A stretch of 39,541 nucleotides of DNA from a virus. This document shows, one piece after another, positions 5,444 through 12,738 of the stretch. The stretch is taken from positions 1-39,541 of IMG/VR virus record IMGVR_UViG_3300028837_001110; one strand, given 5' to 3'. Under the pieces are notes generated by a model. The model was given only the letters and a program-made list of their open reading frames with translations, was not told where the DNA came from and made no database searches. The translations under genes were made by a program, and so were the position numbers. Each line of letters begins with the position of its first letter. The stretch's first letter is position 1.

Positions 5444-8400
5444 GATGTCACTCCCTCTATACCTTCCGTAATTGTCTTGATATCATTTTTAATTTCTTCA
5501 AAAAGCTCCTCTTTCTCGGCTGCCATTTCTTCAAGCTCATTCATGACAATTTTCTGCGGTATCATCTCTTGAATCGCCGGGCTATGAGTGATAACTATTG
5601 TATGATGCCTCCCGGACTCTATGTGAGCTTTTTCAAGCATATGAAAATAAGCTTCTTTAGCTTCCTGGTCCAGTGCTCCGTCCGCTTCATCTTTAAACAC
5701 GGAAAGAAACTTCATGCCTGTGTTATTCTTTCGGATAATACCGAATGCGTCAGATACTGCCTGCACAGCCCAGCGGGCCTCACCCCCGGAAAGATCGGAG
5801 AGGTCAACCCAATCTTGATGTACGGAGTCAAGAAAAAGAATATTGAAATCTTCGACTTGGTGAGTGTTCTTTCCAGTTCCTGCGTCTCTGGTAGTCTTAA
5901 TCTTAGCTTGTGTATACCGGTTAATCGTTACGTCCTGGGGCAATAGCATATTAATATAATCACAGATTCCCGGAGCTAAGGCGTCGAGCTCAAGGGCTTG
6001 TATTCCGTCCCGCCCGCACGCTTTCTGCAGGTACCGCCACTCTATCATCTGAGTTCGTTTTTCATTTACCTCAGAGGTTAAGAGTTTTTTCTCCCGGATG
6101 TCCGTCTTAAGCTTTTCAATTGCCTTATCAATCGCTTTCAATTCCGCTTCGTGTCCGGCTATCTCAGCCCTGACATCTGAGTAATCTTTCCGGGTCTGTT
6201 CAAGCTTCGTATCAACGATAAGTCCTTCTTCCTCTGCTACTGTGTTGTAGTTGCAGTACAACTTATCAACTGCGTGTTTAATCTCTTTAATATTCACGTC
6301 GATTGTATTACGTTGTTTTAGCTTCTTCGCAATCTCCGTTTCCGCCGTCTCAGATTTGGCGAGAATCGACCGGGCTTCGTGTATCTTGCTTCCGGCCTGC
6401 AATTCTTTGAGTCTTAATTGTAGCCTGCTCAAATTGTTATCTATTTTTTCATACCTCAAATCATACACTGGTTCGGGGGGTTCTTCGAGAACGGAAAGCG
6501 CAAATTTAGTTTCTTCATTTTCAACTTTGAGATTGTGAATCCGATAATATCCGTCTTCAATATTTTTTTCTAATTGTCTTGATTCATAAGATTTTAAAGG
6601 GGTAAATTTCGTTTTACAATTAGGACAAGTCACCATCTGTGTTGATTCTTTTTCCATGAATCGATTATCTTTTTCAATTTTTTCTATAGAAATATTATTA
6701 TCTTTTATAAGGTTCTCACATTTTCTTTTTATGTCTTCATAATCCCTTACTTTTTCATCAAAAACCTGTTTTTTCTTTGCATTTTCTTCAAGAATTTGCG
6801 TTTTTTCCTGCAAAAGGTCTTTCTCTTTTTTCTGCAAATCCTCATATTCTTGAACGGTTTTTGCTGCTTCATCTTTCTTTTCCAGTGCGGTATTAAGGTT
6901 TTGAATTTCTTTGTGAAGCTCATCCTTCCGGGTTTGCTTTTCAGCGAGAAGAGCGGTAGATGTGCTTATCTCTGATTGTATGCGGTTATTCTCTTTGATT
7001 ACCAGGTCAATTTTTTTCTTCTGATCTGCGAGTTCCTGTCCGGCTTTTTCCAAGTCAGCGAGTTGATCTTTTTGAAAATCTATCTTATTTATCACAGTTT
7101 CTTTTTCTTTATTTAATTTTTCAAGAGCTTCATTAGCTCCCTGTAATAGAGTTAGTTTTAATTCGCTTTCTTTGATTTCACCTTCAATCACATCCCCCCG
7201 ATCCTTGCTCATCTCAGAATAGACTTGTAAGTAATCTATCCCGGCTAACTCGGTGAACAGGGCTTTTTTCTCCCCCTTAGTTGCGTCTTCAAGGCTGGGA
7301 TTGGTCTTTGTATTTTTCTGTGTAACGAATACTGAACGGCGGAATAATTCCAGGCTCCCGAAAAGCTGGTTAATTTTCTTTTCATAATCTTCTTTGCGTC
7401 CATTAGTGATTGACTCACCATTTTTGAATAGAAAATATTCTACACTCCCGGATTTATTTTTACCATCAATATTCAGTAAACACCTGTACTCATCTCCGGT
7501 CCGTTCATCAACTCCCCACACTTCCCGGGCAGAATCCCGCAACATGAAATGAGATTGCAACTTTCCGGCCCTGGTAAGCATATAAGGAAACATATGCATA
7601 TTTTCAAGCAAGGTAGTTTTTCCGGTTCCGTTACGACCAATTAAGGCGATAAGTCCCGGGTCCATATTATCAAAGTCAATTATAATTTCTTCTTTCCCTA
7701 TGCCCTTAAATATCCCCGTAGCACCTCGTAGGCGTGTTTTTTTCAGTTTAAAAAACAAACCGTCTGTGATTGCGCCTTGCTTTTTTGCTTCCGCCTCGAT
7801 GGTATCGGCTTTTTCCAGGACGTTCTCAAGGTTTACGGTGCTGTCTGCGCTGTTGGCATGGTATATCTCTACCTTGTCCCGCAGATATTCGGCTTCCTGG
7901 ATGCCAGCGGTCCGGACGGTTTCCTCATGAATCAGGGTAGTTGTGACCTTTGATCCAGGTAGCGCACCTTCGGTTTCAAGGATTTTTTCCCATTTCCCCT
8001 TGTCGAATTCTGCAAGCTGTTCTTTTGTGCCCTTATATTCAAGCCAAATTCGAAATTTACTCACATCCCCTAAACATGAATCAGTAACAATTGTAATAGA
8101 CCCGTCACGCCCTTCAAAACTATCGCCTAAAATTATTTTCTTCATAGGCGGGTGCGGGAAATCATAACGCCGCATGTTAATAGCACCGCACTTAGTGACA
8201 GGTTGCGCAAGGTGGATATGTCCCAGCGCTCCGTAAGTCTGACCGTGGAGTAGCTTCACGTAATTGAAGCCTTTCCGGTCCAGCTCCCCCCAGTTAACTG
8301 GATATACCGATCCCGCATAGTGTGCTTCGATTTTAGGGTCAATCATGAGCAGATCGTCTTTTCTGATATTGATACCCGGCCGCATCACCTGACCAGTACA

Positions 8401-9000
8401 GGCTTTCGATCCGGTTACGGTACCGTGATAGAGGAATAAGCACGGCAGGTCAGAGTATATTTTCCGAATCGCACCCATACCCAGGAAAACATCTCGCATA
8501 CCCTGAGTAATAGCCTGGTCCGATTCGTCCTTACTCATAGATTTACCCTGCAGGAACCAAGTCTTTTGTGGTTCGGGACAACCAAGAATGAGAAGCCTAT
8601 CATCTTCCGACCATGGATCGGCCGAAACAAAAACATCCCCATGAGAAGGATGTGTTAAAAAATATGACTGCCCAGGTTGTATAATCGTGAAATTATGCTT
8701 AGCTTCAATCTGCGTGAATATTTCGTAACACCCTGGTATGTCATGAGTGACAGTACCGTCCACCACAACCATGGGGGCAAGGTTTAGCATCTCCTGTATA
8801 ATCTCGACTAACTCAGGGAATCCAGCGTTCAAGGTATTTTTAACACCGGCATTGAACATGTCACCCGCATAAGCCCACAGGTTGACGCCCTCTTTTTTTC
8901 CGGTATCCAATGCCGTTTTATGAGACAATAGGAATTCTTCTTTTTTTGCTGGGCAATAATGCCCGTCTGCGATATGTATTATTTTGATGCTATCTGTCAT
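5440..9000 (-). CDS. SbcD-SbcC (Mre11-Rad50-like) fusion protein
   Basis: A 1186-residue protein. Residues 1-290 hold the metallophosphoesterase motifs of SbcD/Mre11 in order: ADGH (D12, H14), AGD (D47), THD in place of the usual GNHD (H86, D87), YHG (H192) and GHIH (261-263). Residues about 410-1186 are SbcC/Rad50-like: GRNGTGKT Walker A (455-462), long coiled coils interrupted by a CPNC zinc hook near residue 790, the ABC signature LSGGE near 1070 and a Walker B/D-loop region (FLSVFKDEADGALD). In the usual arrangement these are two proteins that form a nuclease-ATPase complex processing DNA ends; here one chain carries both. The start is the ATG at 9000, preceded by GAGGAGG; an open extension to 9171 is only read-through into the neighbouring gene. 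The gene overlaps the recombination gene before it. Confidence 0.92.
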   Translation of the reverse strand: MTDSIKIIHIADGHYCPAKKEEFLLSHKTALDTGKKEGVNLWAYAGDMFNAGVKNTLNAGFPELVEIIQEMLNLAPMVVVDGTVTHDIPGCYEIFTQIEAKHNFTIIQPGQSYFLTHPSHGDVFVSADPWSEDDRLLILGCPEPQKTWFLQGKSMSKDESDQAITQGMRDVFLGMGAIRKIYSDLPCLFLYHGTVTGSKACTGQVMRPGINIRKDDLLMIDPKIEAHYAGSVYPVNWGELDRKGFNYVKLLHGQTYGALGHIHLAQPVTKCGAINMRRYDFPHPPMKKIILGDSFEGRDGSITIVTDSCLGDVSKFRIWLEYKGTKEQLAEFDKGKWEKILETEGALPGSKVTTTLIHEETVRTAGIQEAEYLRDKVEIYHANSADSTVNLENVLEKADTIEAEAKKQGAITDGLFFKLKKTRLRGATGIFKGIGKEEIIIDFDNMDPGLIALIGRNGTGKTTLLENMHMFPYMLTRAGKLQSHFMLRDSAREVWGVDERTGDEYRCLLNIDGKNKSGSVEYFLFKNGESITNGRKEDYEKKINQLFGSLELFRRSVFVTQKNTKTNPSLEDATKGEKKALFTELAGIDYLQVYSEMSKDRGDVIEGEIKESELKLTLLQGANEALEKLNKEKETVINKIDFQKDQLADLEKAGQELADQKKKIDLVIKENNRIQSEISTSTALLAEKQTRKDELHKEIQNLNTALEKKDEAAKTVQEYEDLQKKEKDLLQEKTQILEENAKKKQVFDEKVRDYEDIKRKCENLIKDNNISIEKIEKDNRFMEKESTQMVTCPNCKTKFTPLKSYESRQLEKNIEDGYYRIHNLKVENEETKFALSVLEEPPEPVYDLRYEKIDNNLSRLQLRLKELQAGSKIHEARSILAKSETAETEIAKKLKQRNTIDVNIKEIKHAVDKLYCNYNTVAEEEGLIVDTKLEQTRKDYSDVRAEIAGHEAELKAIDKAIEKLKTDIREKKLLTSEVNEKRTQMIEWRYLQKACGRDGIQALELDALAPGICDYINMLLPQDVTINRYTQAKIKTTRDAGTGKNTHQVEDFNILFLDSVHQDWVDLSDLSGGEARWAVQAVSDAFGIIRKNNTGMKFLSVFKDEADGALDQEAKEAYFHMLEKAHIESGRHHTIVITHSPAIQEMIPQKIVMNELEEMAAEKEELFEEIKNDIKTITEGIEGVTS

Positions 9001-10084
9001 CCTGCGCCTCCTCTTTGTCCTTATAATAAGCAATATGTTTGTCAAGTTGAATTTCCACCTGCTTGAGATTCTGCAGGTTATTTGCATCTTGATTCTGTTC
9101 AAGATATGCCGTGCATTCACCAAAAAATCCTTCATCAATATATTGTCTGTTGACAGCCATTTTGTGAGCAATTTTATTCTTGAGATTGCTTACGGGATTC
9201 GTGTCCGGTTTTTCCGTGGGGGAGAAACTCGGCGGCATGTCTTCTGGCGGTCCTTCGATTATCTGTGTGGTTTCGGGGGTGACGTTTTTCATTCCCGGCT
9301 CTTCTGTGCTTTCGAAAATATTCTTTACAGCTCCGGTCATATTCTGGATAGCCGTGTTTCTCATTGTTGGATCGCTCAGCATAGCATCAGTATCAAGCAT
9401 GACGTGAGGAACCACAAAAGGTTTTTGCAATTCATCAATCGTATATGTTCCGTGAAGTGCAAAAAAGTACCGAATCACCCGGTTTTTTGCGCCGGTCATG
9501 GCGAGGTCGTCCTTGAATTGCCGTTTTTGCAAAACTGTTTTCTTAACTTGCAGTTCTATCCATGCAAGCCGGTCTTTCTCACTTTTCCAGGGATGAAAAG
9601 ATTTCGGGTATTTTTTCCCGGACTTCGACACTCCCCATTCTTTAACGCTGTTTTGATCACCCTGTAAAGATTTCTCTTCATAGGTGATATACTGTTGTTC
9701 TTCATATACTTTGCAATCAATCGTCTTAGTGTCGGTACAGGTAATCCATTTTCCGTTTGGATGTTTTATCCTCCCGGTTGCCTTGGCAATACTTTTCATG
9801 TCATCCGAAAAAGTAATGTCCATGTGTTCCGGCACCCATTCGATACACGCGGCTAAGGCGAGTTTGTCCAGGCCAACTTTGGTTAAGGCTTTTTCTTTCC
9901 CCTGATCGTAAACTTCTTTTGACCTGGGGGATGTGTCAATCTCCACTATCTCTAATACTACTTTTTCGTACTCACTGATAATTTGACCGTACGTTTTGGT
10001 GGGTATCAGGAGATTGACTTTTGAAACATCGATTTTTTGATTTGTAATCGCGGTTTGAATAACCGCAGGTAAATTGTTATCCAT
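8990..10084 (-). CDS. Phage recombination-region protein, possibly ssDNA-annealing related
   Basis: A 364-residue protein. The segment ALTKVGLDKLALAACIEWVP and later AWIELQVKKTVLQKRQF, DLAMTGAKNRVIRYFFALHG and IDELQKPFVVPHV match a conserved phage family found near recombination genes, whose members I recall as uncharacterised. A Pro-rich linker (about 270-295) joins this core to a helical C-terminus. The location directly before the SbcD-SbcC fusion suggests a partner in recombination, such as an annealing or end-binding protein; that is inference. Start ATG at 10084 follows GGGAGCT. It ends in TAG at 8990, which overlaps the start of the next gene, showing that TAG is an ordinary stop in this phage. 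Confidence 0.6.
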   Translation of the reverse strand: MDNNLPAVIQTAITNQKIDVSKVNLLIPTKTYGQIISEYEKVVLEIVEIDTSPRSKEVYDQGKEKALTKVGLDKLALAACIEWVPEHMDITFSDDMKSIAKATGRIKHPNGKWITCTDTKTIDCKVYEEQQYITYEEKSLQGDQNSVKEWGVSKSGKKYPKSFHPWKSEKDRLAWIELQVKKTVLQKRQFKDDLAMTGAKNRVIRYFFALHGTYTIDELQKPFVVPHVMLDTDAMLSDPTMRNTAIQNMTGAVKNIFESTEEPGMKNVTPETTQIIEGPPEDMPPSFSPTEKPDTNPVSNLKNKIAHKMAVNRQYIDEGFFGECTAYLEQNQDANNLQNLKQVEIQLDKHIAYYKDKEEAQDDR

Positions 10085-10111
10085 AGCTCCCTACCTTTCT
10101 TGTTTAATAAT

Positions 10112-10146
10112 CCCGACGGGGTGCTTAGTAGATGTTCCCCGCCGGG
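10112..10146 (-). other. GC-rich intergenic hairpin
   Basis: CCCGGCGGGG (10146-10137) pairs with CCCCGTCGGG (10121-10112) over ten positions with one G.U, loop 15 bases, no T tract. It stands in the 108-base gap before the gene at 8990-10084, and may stabilise or process the mRNA. Confidence 0.55.
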
Positions 10147-10192
10147 TGCGGTAGGGGAAAACAGAATACATCTGCTTTCTGCTTTCCCCTCC

Positions 10193-10375
10193 TTACATAA
10201 TTTCGTCTACTGTTTTCAAGCCAGCATTAGAAATCTTTTTTTTCATTTCTGCAATTGCGCTTTCAAGAAGTTCCCCGGCCTTTTCAACAGTGGGGGCTTC
10301 CGCGGTTATATCCATTTGGACGTAACCTTTTGAGTTGTGCTTCACTCCCATCCTCACTCTTGTTTCTTCCGTCAA
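10193..10375 (-). CDS. Small hypothetical protein (60 aa)
   Basis: A 60-residue protein, MTEETRVRMGVKHNSKGYVQ then MDITAEAPTVEKAGELLESA, ending NAGLKTVDEIM. A short beta strand pair followed by a long helix is the likely fold. I choose the TTG at 10375 because AGGAGG lies eight bases upstream; the GTG at 10384 would touch the Shine-Dalgarno. It follows the initiator-type tRNA and precedes the recombination gene. The pattern recalls small phage proteins encoded beside recombination proteins, but the function is unknown. Confidence 0.7.
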   Translation of the reverse strand: MTEETRVRMGVKHNSKGYVQMDITAEAPTVEKAGELLESAIAEMKKKISNAGLKTVDEIM

Positions 10376-10409
10376 GGTCTTCACCTCCTTTCTGCTAAGA
10401 TAATCATTC

Positions 10410-10481
10410 TGGCAGGGGACGGATTCGAACCGCCGACCTTCGGGTCATGAGCCCGACAAGCTACCACTGCTCTACCCTGCT
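10410..10481 (-). tRNA. tRNA-Met(CAT), initiator type
   Basis: A 72-nt cloverleaf: acceptor AGCAGGG/CCCTGCC with an unpaired first position (A1-C72), D arm GAGC/GCTT with A11-T24, anticodon arm TCGGG CTCATGA CCCGA with three G-C pairs below the CAT loop, variable AGGTC, T arm GGCGG TTCGAAT CCGTC. The mismatch at 1-72, A11-T24 and the three G-C pairs are the three classical marks of bacterial initiator tRNA, and the core closely matches E. coli tRNA-fMet. No CCA is encoded. It lies 24 bases after the leader-RNA terminator, so expression would need read-through of that terminator. Confidence 0.85.
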
Positions 10482-10504
10482 ACACGAGGGCCTTTCACCC
10501 TCAA

Positions 10505-10562
10505 TAAAAAAAGCCGCTTACCAGGCCTTCCGGGGTGCAGCCCTTCCAGCCAGGTAAACGGC
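10505..10562 (-). terminator. Rho-independent terminator of leader RNA 1
   Basis: Minus-strand GCCGTTTACCTGG (10562-10550) pairs with CCTGGTAAGCGGC (10525-10513), 12 of 13 positions counting one G.U, followed by seven T. The loop holds CTGCACCC (10540-10533), perfectly complementary to GGGTGCAG (10580-10573) at the 5' end of the transcript, so an alternative fold would prevent the terminator. Same design as 2634-2692. Confidence 0.85.
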
Positions 10563-10590
10563 TTGTCTCAGTCTGCACCCTGATAATCTA

Positions 10591-10619
10591 ATAATATCAG
10601 GACCTTATGGAAAAGTCAA
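10591..10619 (-). promoter_or_regulatory. Sigma70-type promoter for leader RNA 1
   Basis: Minus-strand TTGACT (10619-10614), exactly 17 bp, TATTAT (10596-10591). Predicted start near 10584, giving a leader of about 80 nt ending in the terminator at 10505-10562, ahead of the initiator-type tRNA. Confidence 0.75.
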
Positions 10620-10637
10620 GGACTTTTTTTAATCTTT

Positions 10638-10847
10638 TTAGCTTTTCCATTCTGTTTTTCCAGCTTCAATATAATCGGTATATGTTTTTAGGTTACAATC
10701 TACATAAGTGATTTTTACAAACAGAAGGCAAATAGCCCAGGTGATTTTATTATTAAAGATATCTTTCCAGAAATTAAAATATTTTGATTCCTTAGCTTTC
10801 TTTTTAAATTTTAAAAACTCAGGGCAAGAAAATTCTAAAATTATCAT
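10638..10847 (-). CDS. Hypothetical protein (69 aa)
   Basis: A 69-residue protein, MIILEFSCPEFLKFKKKAKE..., with a hydrophobic stretch ITWAICLLFVKITYV in the middle. ATG at 10847 is preceded by AAGGAGAGAAGG, a good ribosome-binding site. Not recognised. It is the last gene before the leader-RNA promoter at 10591-10619. Confidence 0.6.
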   Translation of the reverse strand: MIILEFSCPEFLKFKKKAKESKYFNFWKDIFNNKITWAICLLFVKITYVDCNLKTYTDYIEAGKTEWKS

Positions 10848-10901
10848 CCTTCTCTCCTTAAAGATTTTCTCGGTGTCCTCTATAGTTCCCCTCCCAAGAG
10901 A

Positions 10902-11045
10902 CTATATCTTCCATTTATTAATTTCTTTGTCAATTTTTCTCATATTCTCTTCTAACATTCTTATTGAAGTTATTGTCTCCACTTGTGATGTTACTAAGTT
11001 TTTGCTAATCTCTTCCCATGTCTTTCTAATTTCCTGTTGTTTCAT
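10902..11045 (-). CDS. Small helical protein (47 aa)
   Basis: MKQQEIRKTWEEISKNLVTS to KEINKWKI, a single amphipathic or coiled-coil helix; ATG 11045 after AAGGAAATAAGG, stop TAG at 10902. It overlaps nothing and starts two bases after the stop of the preceding gene. Unknown function. Confidence 0.55.
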   Translation of the reverse strand: MKQQEIRKTWEEISKNLVTSQVETITSIRMLEENMRKIDKEINKWKI

Positions 11046-11047
11046 CC

Positions 11048-11269
11048 TTATTTCCTTTCCGGCTTCCCGCCGTCTTCAACAAAATATAATTTATGCGCAG
11101 ATGTTCCACCTGTAACATAAAACACATCATATAGATCAGGAATATTTTTCTTAGCCCATTCTTGAGCTGCATAAAATCCTGATGCTATTATGTATTCCTC
11201 CGAATAGGTAATCGTATTATTACCATTTTTTTTGCTTACAAGTGCTTTGTACAAACACAAACATTTCAT
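11048..11269 (-). CDS. Hypothetical protein (73 aa)
   Basis: MKCLCLYKALVSKKNGNNTI then TYSEEYIIASGFYAAQEWAK, predicted alpha/beta. I use ATG 11269, preceded by GGAAGGG and one base after the stop of the upstream gene; the longer open frame to 11398 is only a shadow of that gene. The C-terminus EDGGKPERK almost repeats that of the preceding protein (EDGGKPEGK), and both DNA ends form a small GGC/GCC hairpin before the next ribosome-binding site. Function unknown. Confidence 0.6.
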   Translation of the reverse strand: MKCLCLYKALVSKKNGNNTITYSEEYIIASGFYAAQEWAKKNIPDLYDVFYVTGGTSAHKLYFVEDGGKPERK

Positions 11270-11270
11270 A

Positions 11271-11441
11271 TCATTTCCCTTCCGGCTTTCCGCCGTCTTC
11301 CTTAACCTTGCGCAGGGAAGTTTTTTCCAGCCACTCGCTAAGTTTTTGACAATCAGGCCCGTACAATTTCTTTTCAGCTTCATCTCTTGTTTTTGCATTT
11401 ATCACCCATTCTGTAATATAATATTCCCTTAATATATACAT
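11271..11441 (-). CDS. Small hypothetical protein (56 aa)
   Basis: MYILREYYITEWVINAKTRD then EAEKKLYGPDCQKLSEWLEK, ending KEDGGKPEGK. A beta strand followed by helix, resembling the AEKKL-type segment of the larger protein at 11553-12122 (SDAEKMLFG), so the two may share a small domain. ATG 11441 follows AAGGAGAGAGATT. Function unknown. Confidence 0.6.
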   Translation of the reverse strand: MYILREYYITEWVINAKTRDEAEKKLYGPDCQKLSEWLEKTSLRKVKEDGGKPEGK

Positions 11442-11515
11442 AATCTCTCTCCTTATCTTGTTTAAAGCCCGCCGGCTATTTCGCCCAGTCACCCCACAGG
11501 GTAACCGGGTAAAAT

Positions 11516-11542
11516 GAGGAGAGCTTACGTAGTGCTCTCCTC
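11516..11542 (-). terminator. Probable terminator after the 189-aa gene
   Basis: GAGGAGAGC and GCTCTCCTC make a perfect 9-bp stem with a 9-base loop, followed on the minus strand by ATTTTA. It stands just after the stop at 11553 and could end transcription from the promoter at 12989-13017. Confidence 0.6.
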
Positions 11543-11552
11543 TGTAAAATTA

Positions 11553-12122
11553 TTAGAAATTACAGAATGTTTCCCACCAGTAGTTTTGGGGATAATCCTT
11601 AGTTTTGTTCCCGCATTTATCGAATAAACCACCACCAACTCCGCTTGTTGCCTCGACCCAATCTAAGGTAATATTTTGGGGTAGATTTTTTTCCAACCAT
11701 GCTTTGTAATGGCCTGGATTGTCTCCGCAGTTTCCCGCTAATACTCGCAATGTATATTGTATCTCTTCTACCTCAACATTTACCGGACATCCTGCTTCAA
11801 ATACATTTCCGTTTTCATCTGTCCATGAACTGCATATACCGAAAAGCATTTTTTCGGCATCACTTTTGCTATCAGCTTCTATTGTGCCAACAGCAACCGG
11901 ACAATCTTTGTTTTCAAAATAAGCTTTGTATTTATAAGTTTTTTCTTCTACCTCAACAATTTCGCACACATCATCCCATATGTTCAACTGTTTGATGTGA
12001 TACTCTTTTATTAACTGCTTTACATGGTCAGTAAGATTTCCCTCTGCCCATGCTTTACAATCTTCTTCTGTGAGGGCATTATCAATAATGTCCTCAATTT
12101 CATGTTTTCTTTCTTCTTTCAT
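11553..12122 (-). CDS. Hypothetical early protein (189 aa)
   Basis: N-terminal helical region (MKEERKHEIEDIIDNALTEE), then two related segments: YKYKAYFENKDCPVAVGTIE with SDAEKMLFG, and IQYTLRVLAGNCGDNPGHYK, each beta followed by helix, and an aromatic C-terminus (YPQNYWWETFCNF). The segments suggest an internal duplication of a small alpha/beta domain also seen in the neighbour at 11271-11441. Start ATG 12122 is preceded by TTGAGGAGGGT, the ribosome-binding site shared by four genes of this region. Not recognised. Confidence 0.7.
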   Translation of the reverse strand: MKEERKHEIEDIIDNALTEEDCKAWAEGNLTDHVKQLIKEYHIKQLNIWDDVCEIVEVEEKTYKYKAYFENKDCPVAVGTIEADSKSDAEKMLFGICSSWTDENGNVFEAGCPVNVEVEEIQYTLRVLAGNCGDNPGHYKAWLEKNLPQNITLDWVEATSGVGGGLFDKCGNKTKDYPQNYWWETFCNF

Positions 12123-12204
12123 ATTTTAACCCTCCTCAAGGTTTCGGTCATGCTTGACATCATCAGTACCCCAGCATCAGGGGTATACCGGGAAGGTTCC
12201 CGGC
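12123..12204 (-). repeat. Structured leader cassette A
   Basis: Between TAA of one gene and ATG of the next: hairpin CCGGGAACCTTCCCGG (12203-12188), hairpin TACCCC/GGGGTA (12185-12167), hairpin GTCA/TGAC, then AAACCTTGAGGAGGGT with the Shine-Dalgarno. It has the same order of parts as cassettes B and C but different stem sequences. Confidence 0.65.
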
Positions 12205-12375
12205 TTAGAAATTCCATAAAACTCCTGACATCTCTATTGAGGTATCATTATGAGCAATAAGCGTTTTATTCATGAATGGATATTTTTCGATAAAGTAATA
12301 AACAGCATTCGCTTTATTGCTTTTAATTTTCTCAACGGGAAACCCGTTGTTATCATATAATGTCCATATCTTCAT
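12205..12375 (-). CDS. Small hypothetical protein (56 aa)
   Basis: MKIWTLYDNNGFPVEKIKSN then KANAVYYFIEKYPFMNKTLI, ending MSGVLWNF; small alpha/beta protein. ATG 12375 follows TTGAGGAGGGT. The longer open frame to 12504 runs through cassette B and is rejected. The stop TAA is immediately followed by the GCCGGG hairpin of cassette A. Unknown function. Confidence 0.6.
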   Translation of the reverse strand: MKIWTLYDNNGFPVEKIKSNKANAVYYFIEKYPFMNKTLIAHNDTSIEMSGVLWNF

Positions 12376-12479
12376 ACAATTACCCTCCTCAAGGTTTCGG
12401 CTATTAGTACTCCCGCCTGGACGTGATCGACTTATCGATCGGACGCACCGCTTACCAGGCATACCGGGACAAGCCCGGC
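12376..12479 (-). repeat. Structured leader cassette B
   Basis: Hairpin CCGGGCTTGTCCCGG, then GCCTGG/CCAGGC enclosing an inner GATCGA/TCGATC hairpin, then AGCCGAAACCTTGAGGAGGGT-type sequence with the Shine-Dalgarno. Closely similar to cassette C, including TATGCCTGG and CCAGGCGGG. Confidence 0.7.
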
Positions 12480-12644
12480 TTAATACTTCCATAACAACCC
12501 ACATATTATAGCGGACTTCACCTTTTTGTAAGAACCCCTATATTGAACAGGAATTTTTTTCCATGCTTTTTTCACTCTACCCGAAAAAATAGTATAATGG
12601 AGTAAAAATAAAAAATTAAATAATACTGAATTCTTATTCTTCAT
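12480..12644 (-). CDS. Small hypothetical protein, possibly membrane-associated (54 aa)
   Basis: MKNKNSVLFNFLFLLHYTIF opens with a hydrophobic stretch (VLFNFLFLLHYTIF) that could be a membrane segment, followed by a strongly basic tail (GRVKKAWKKIPVQYRGSYKK). ATG 12644 follows TTGAGGAGGGTTAT. The C-terminus (GLLWKY) resembles that of the neighbour (GVLWNF). Unknown function; basic tail may bind nucleic acid. Confidence 0.55.
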   Translation of the reverse strand: MKNKNSVLFNFLFLLHYTIFSGRVKKAWKKIPVQYRGSYKKVKSAIICGLLWKY

Positions 12645-12738
12645 ATAACCCTCCTCAAGGTTTTTCCGGCTTTCAGCGTTACCCGCCTGGACGACATGGA
12701 CGAACCGGACACCAGGCATACCGGGAAGGTCCCCCGGC
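12645..12738 (-). repeat. Structured leader cassette C
   Basis: TAA is followed by GCCGGGGGACCTTCCCGG, then GCCTGG/CCAGGC enclosing GTCC-rich sequence, then AGCCGG and ACCTTGAGGAGGGT with the Shine-Dalgarno of the next gene. The order hairpin I, TAT, hairpin II, A-rich, Shine-Dalgarno is the same in cassettes A and B. Confidence 0.7.

Noticed and set aside
9001-9171. N-terminal extension of the SbcD-SbcC frame
   Set aside because: It lies wholly inside the upstream recombination gene, has no ribosome-binding site, and ATG 9000 has GAGGAGG and starts exactly at the SbcD fold.
8984-9667. Forward-strand frame of 227 codons, and other long forward frames (for example 19555-20025, 20965-21483, 30981-31457)
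   Set aside because: All are antisense to well-supported minus-strand genes, with no ribosome-binding sites.
10085-10192. 26-codon frame in the gap (MYSVFPYRTRR...)
   Set aside because: It overlaps a strong hairpin and the Shine-Dalgarno is too far from its ATG.
12123-12738. CRISPR array
   Set aside because: The repeated units contain different genes between them and structured leaders, with no short regular repeat-spacer pattern.
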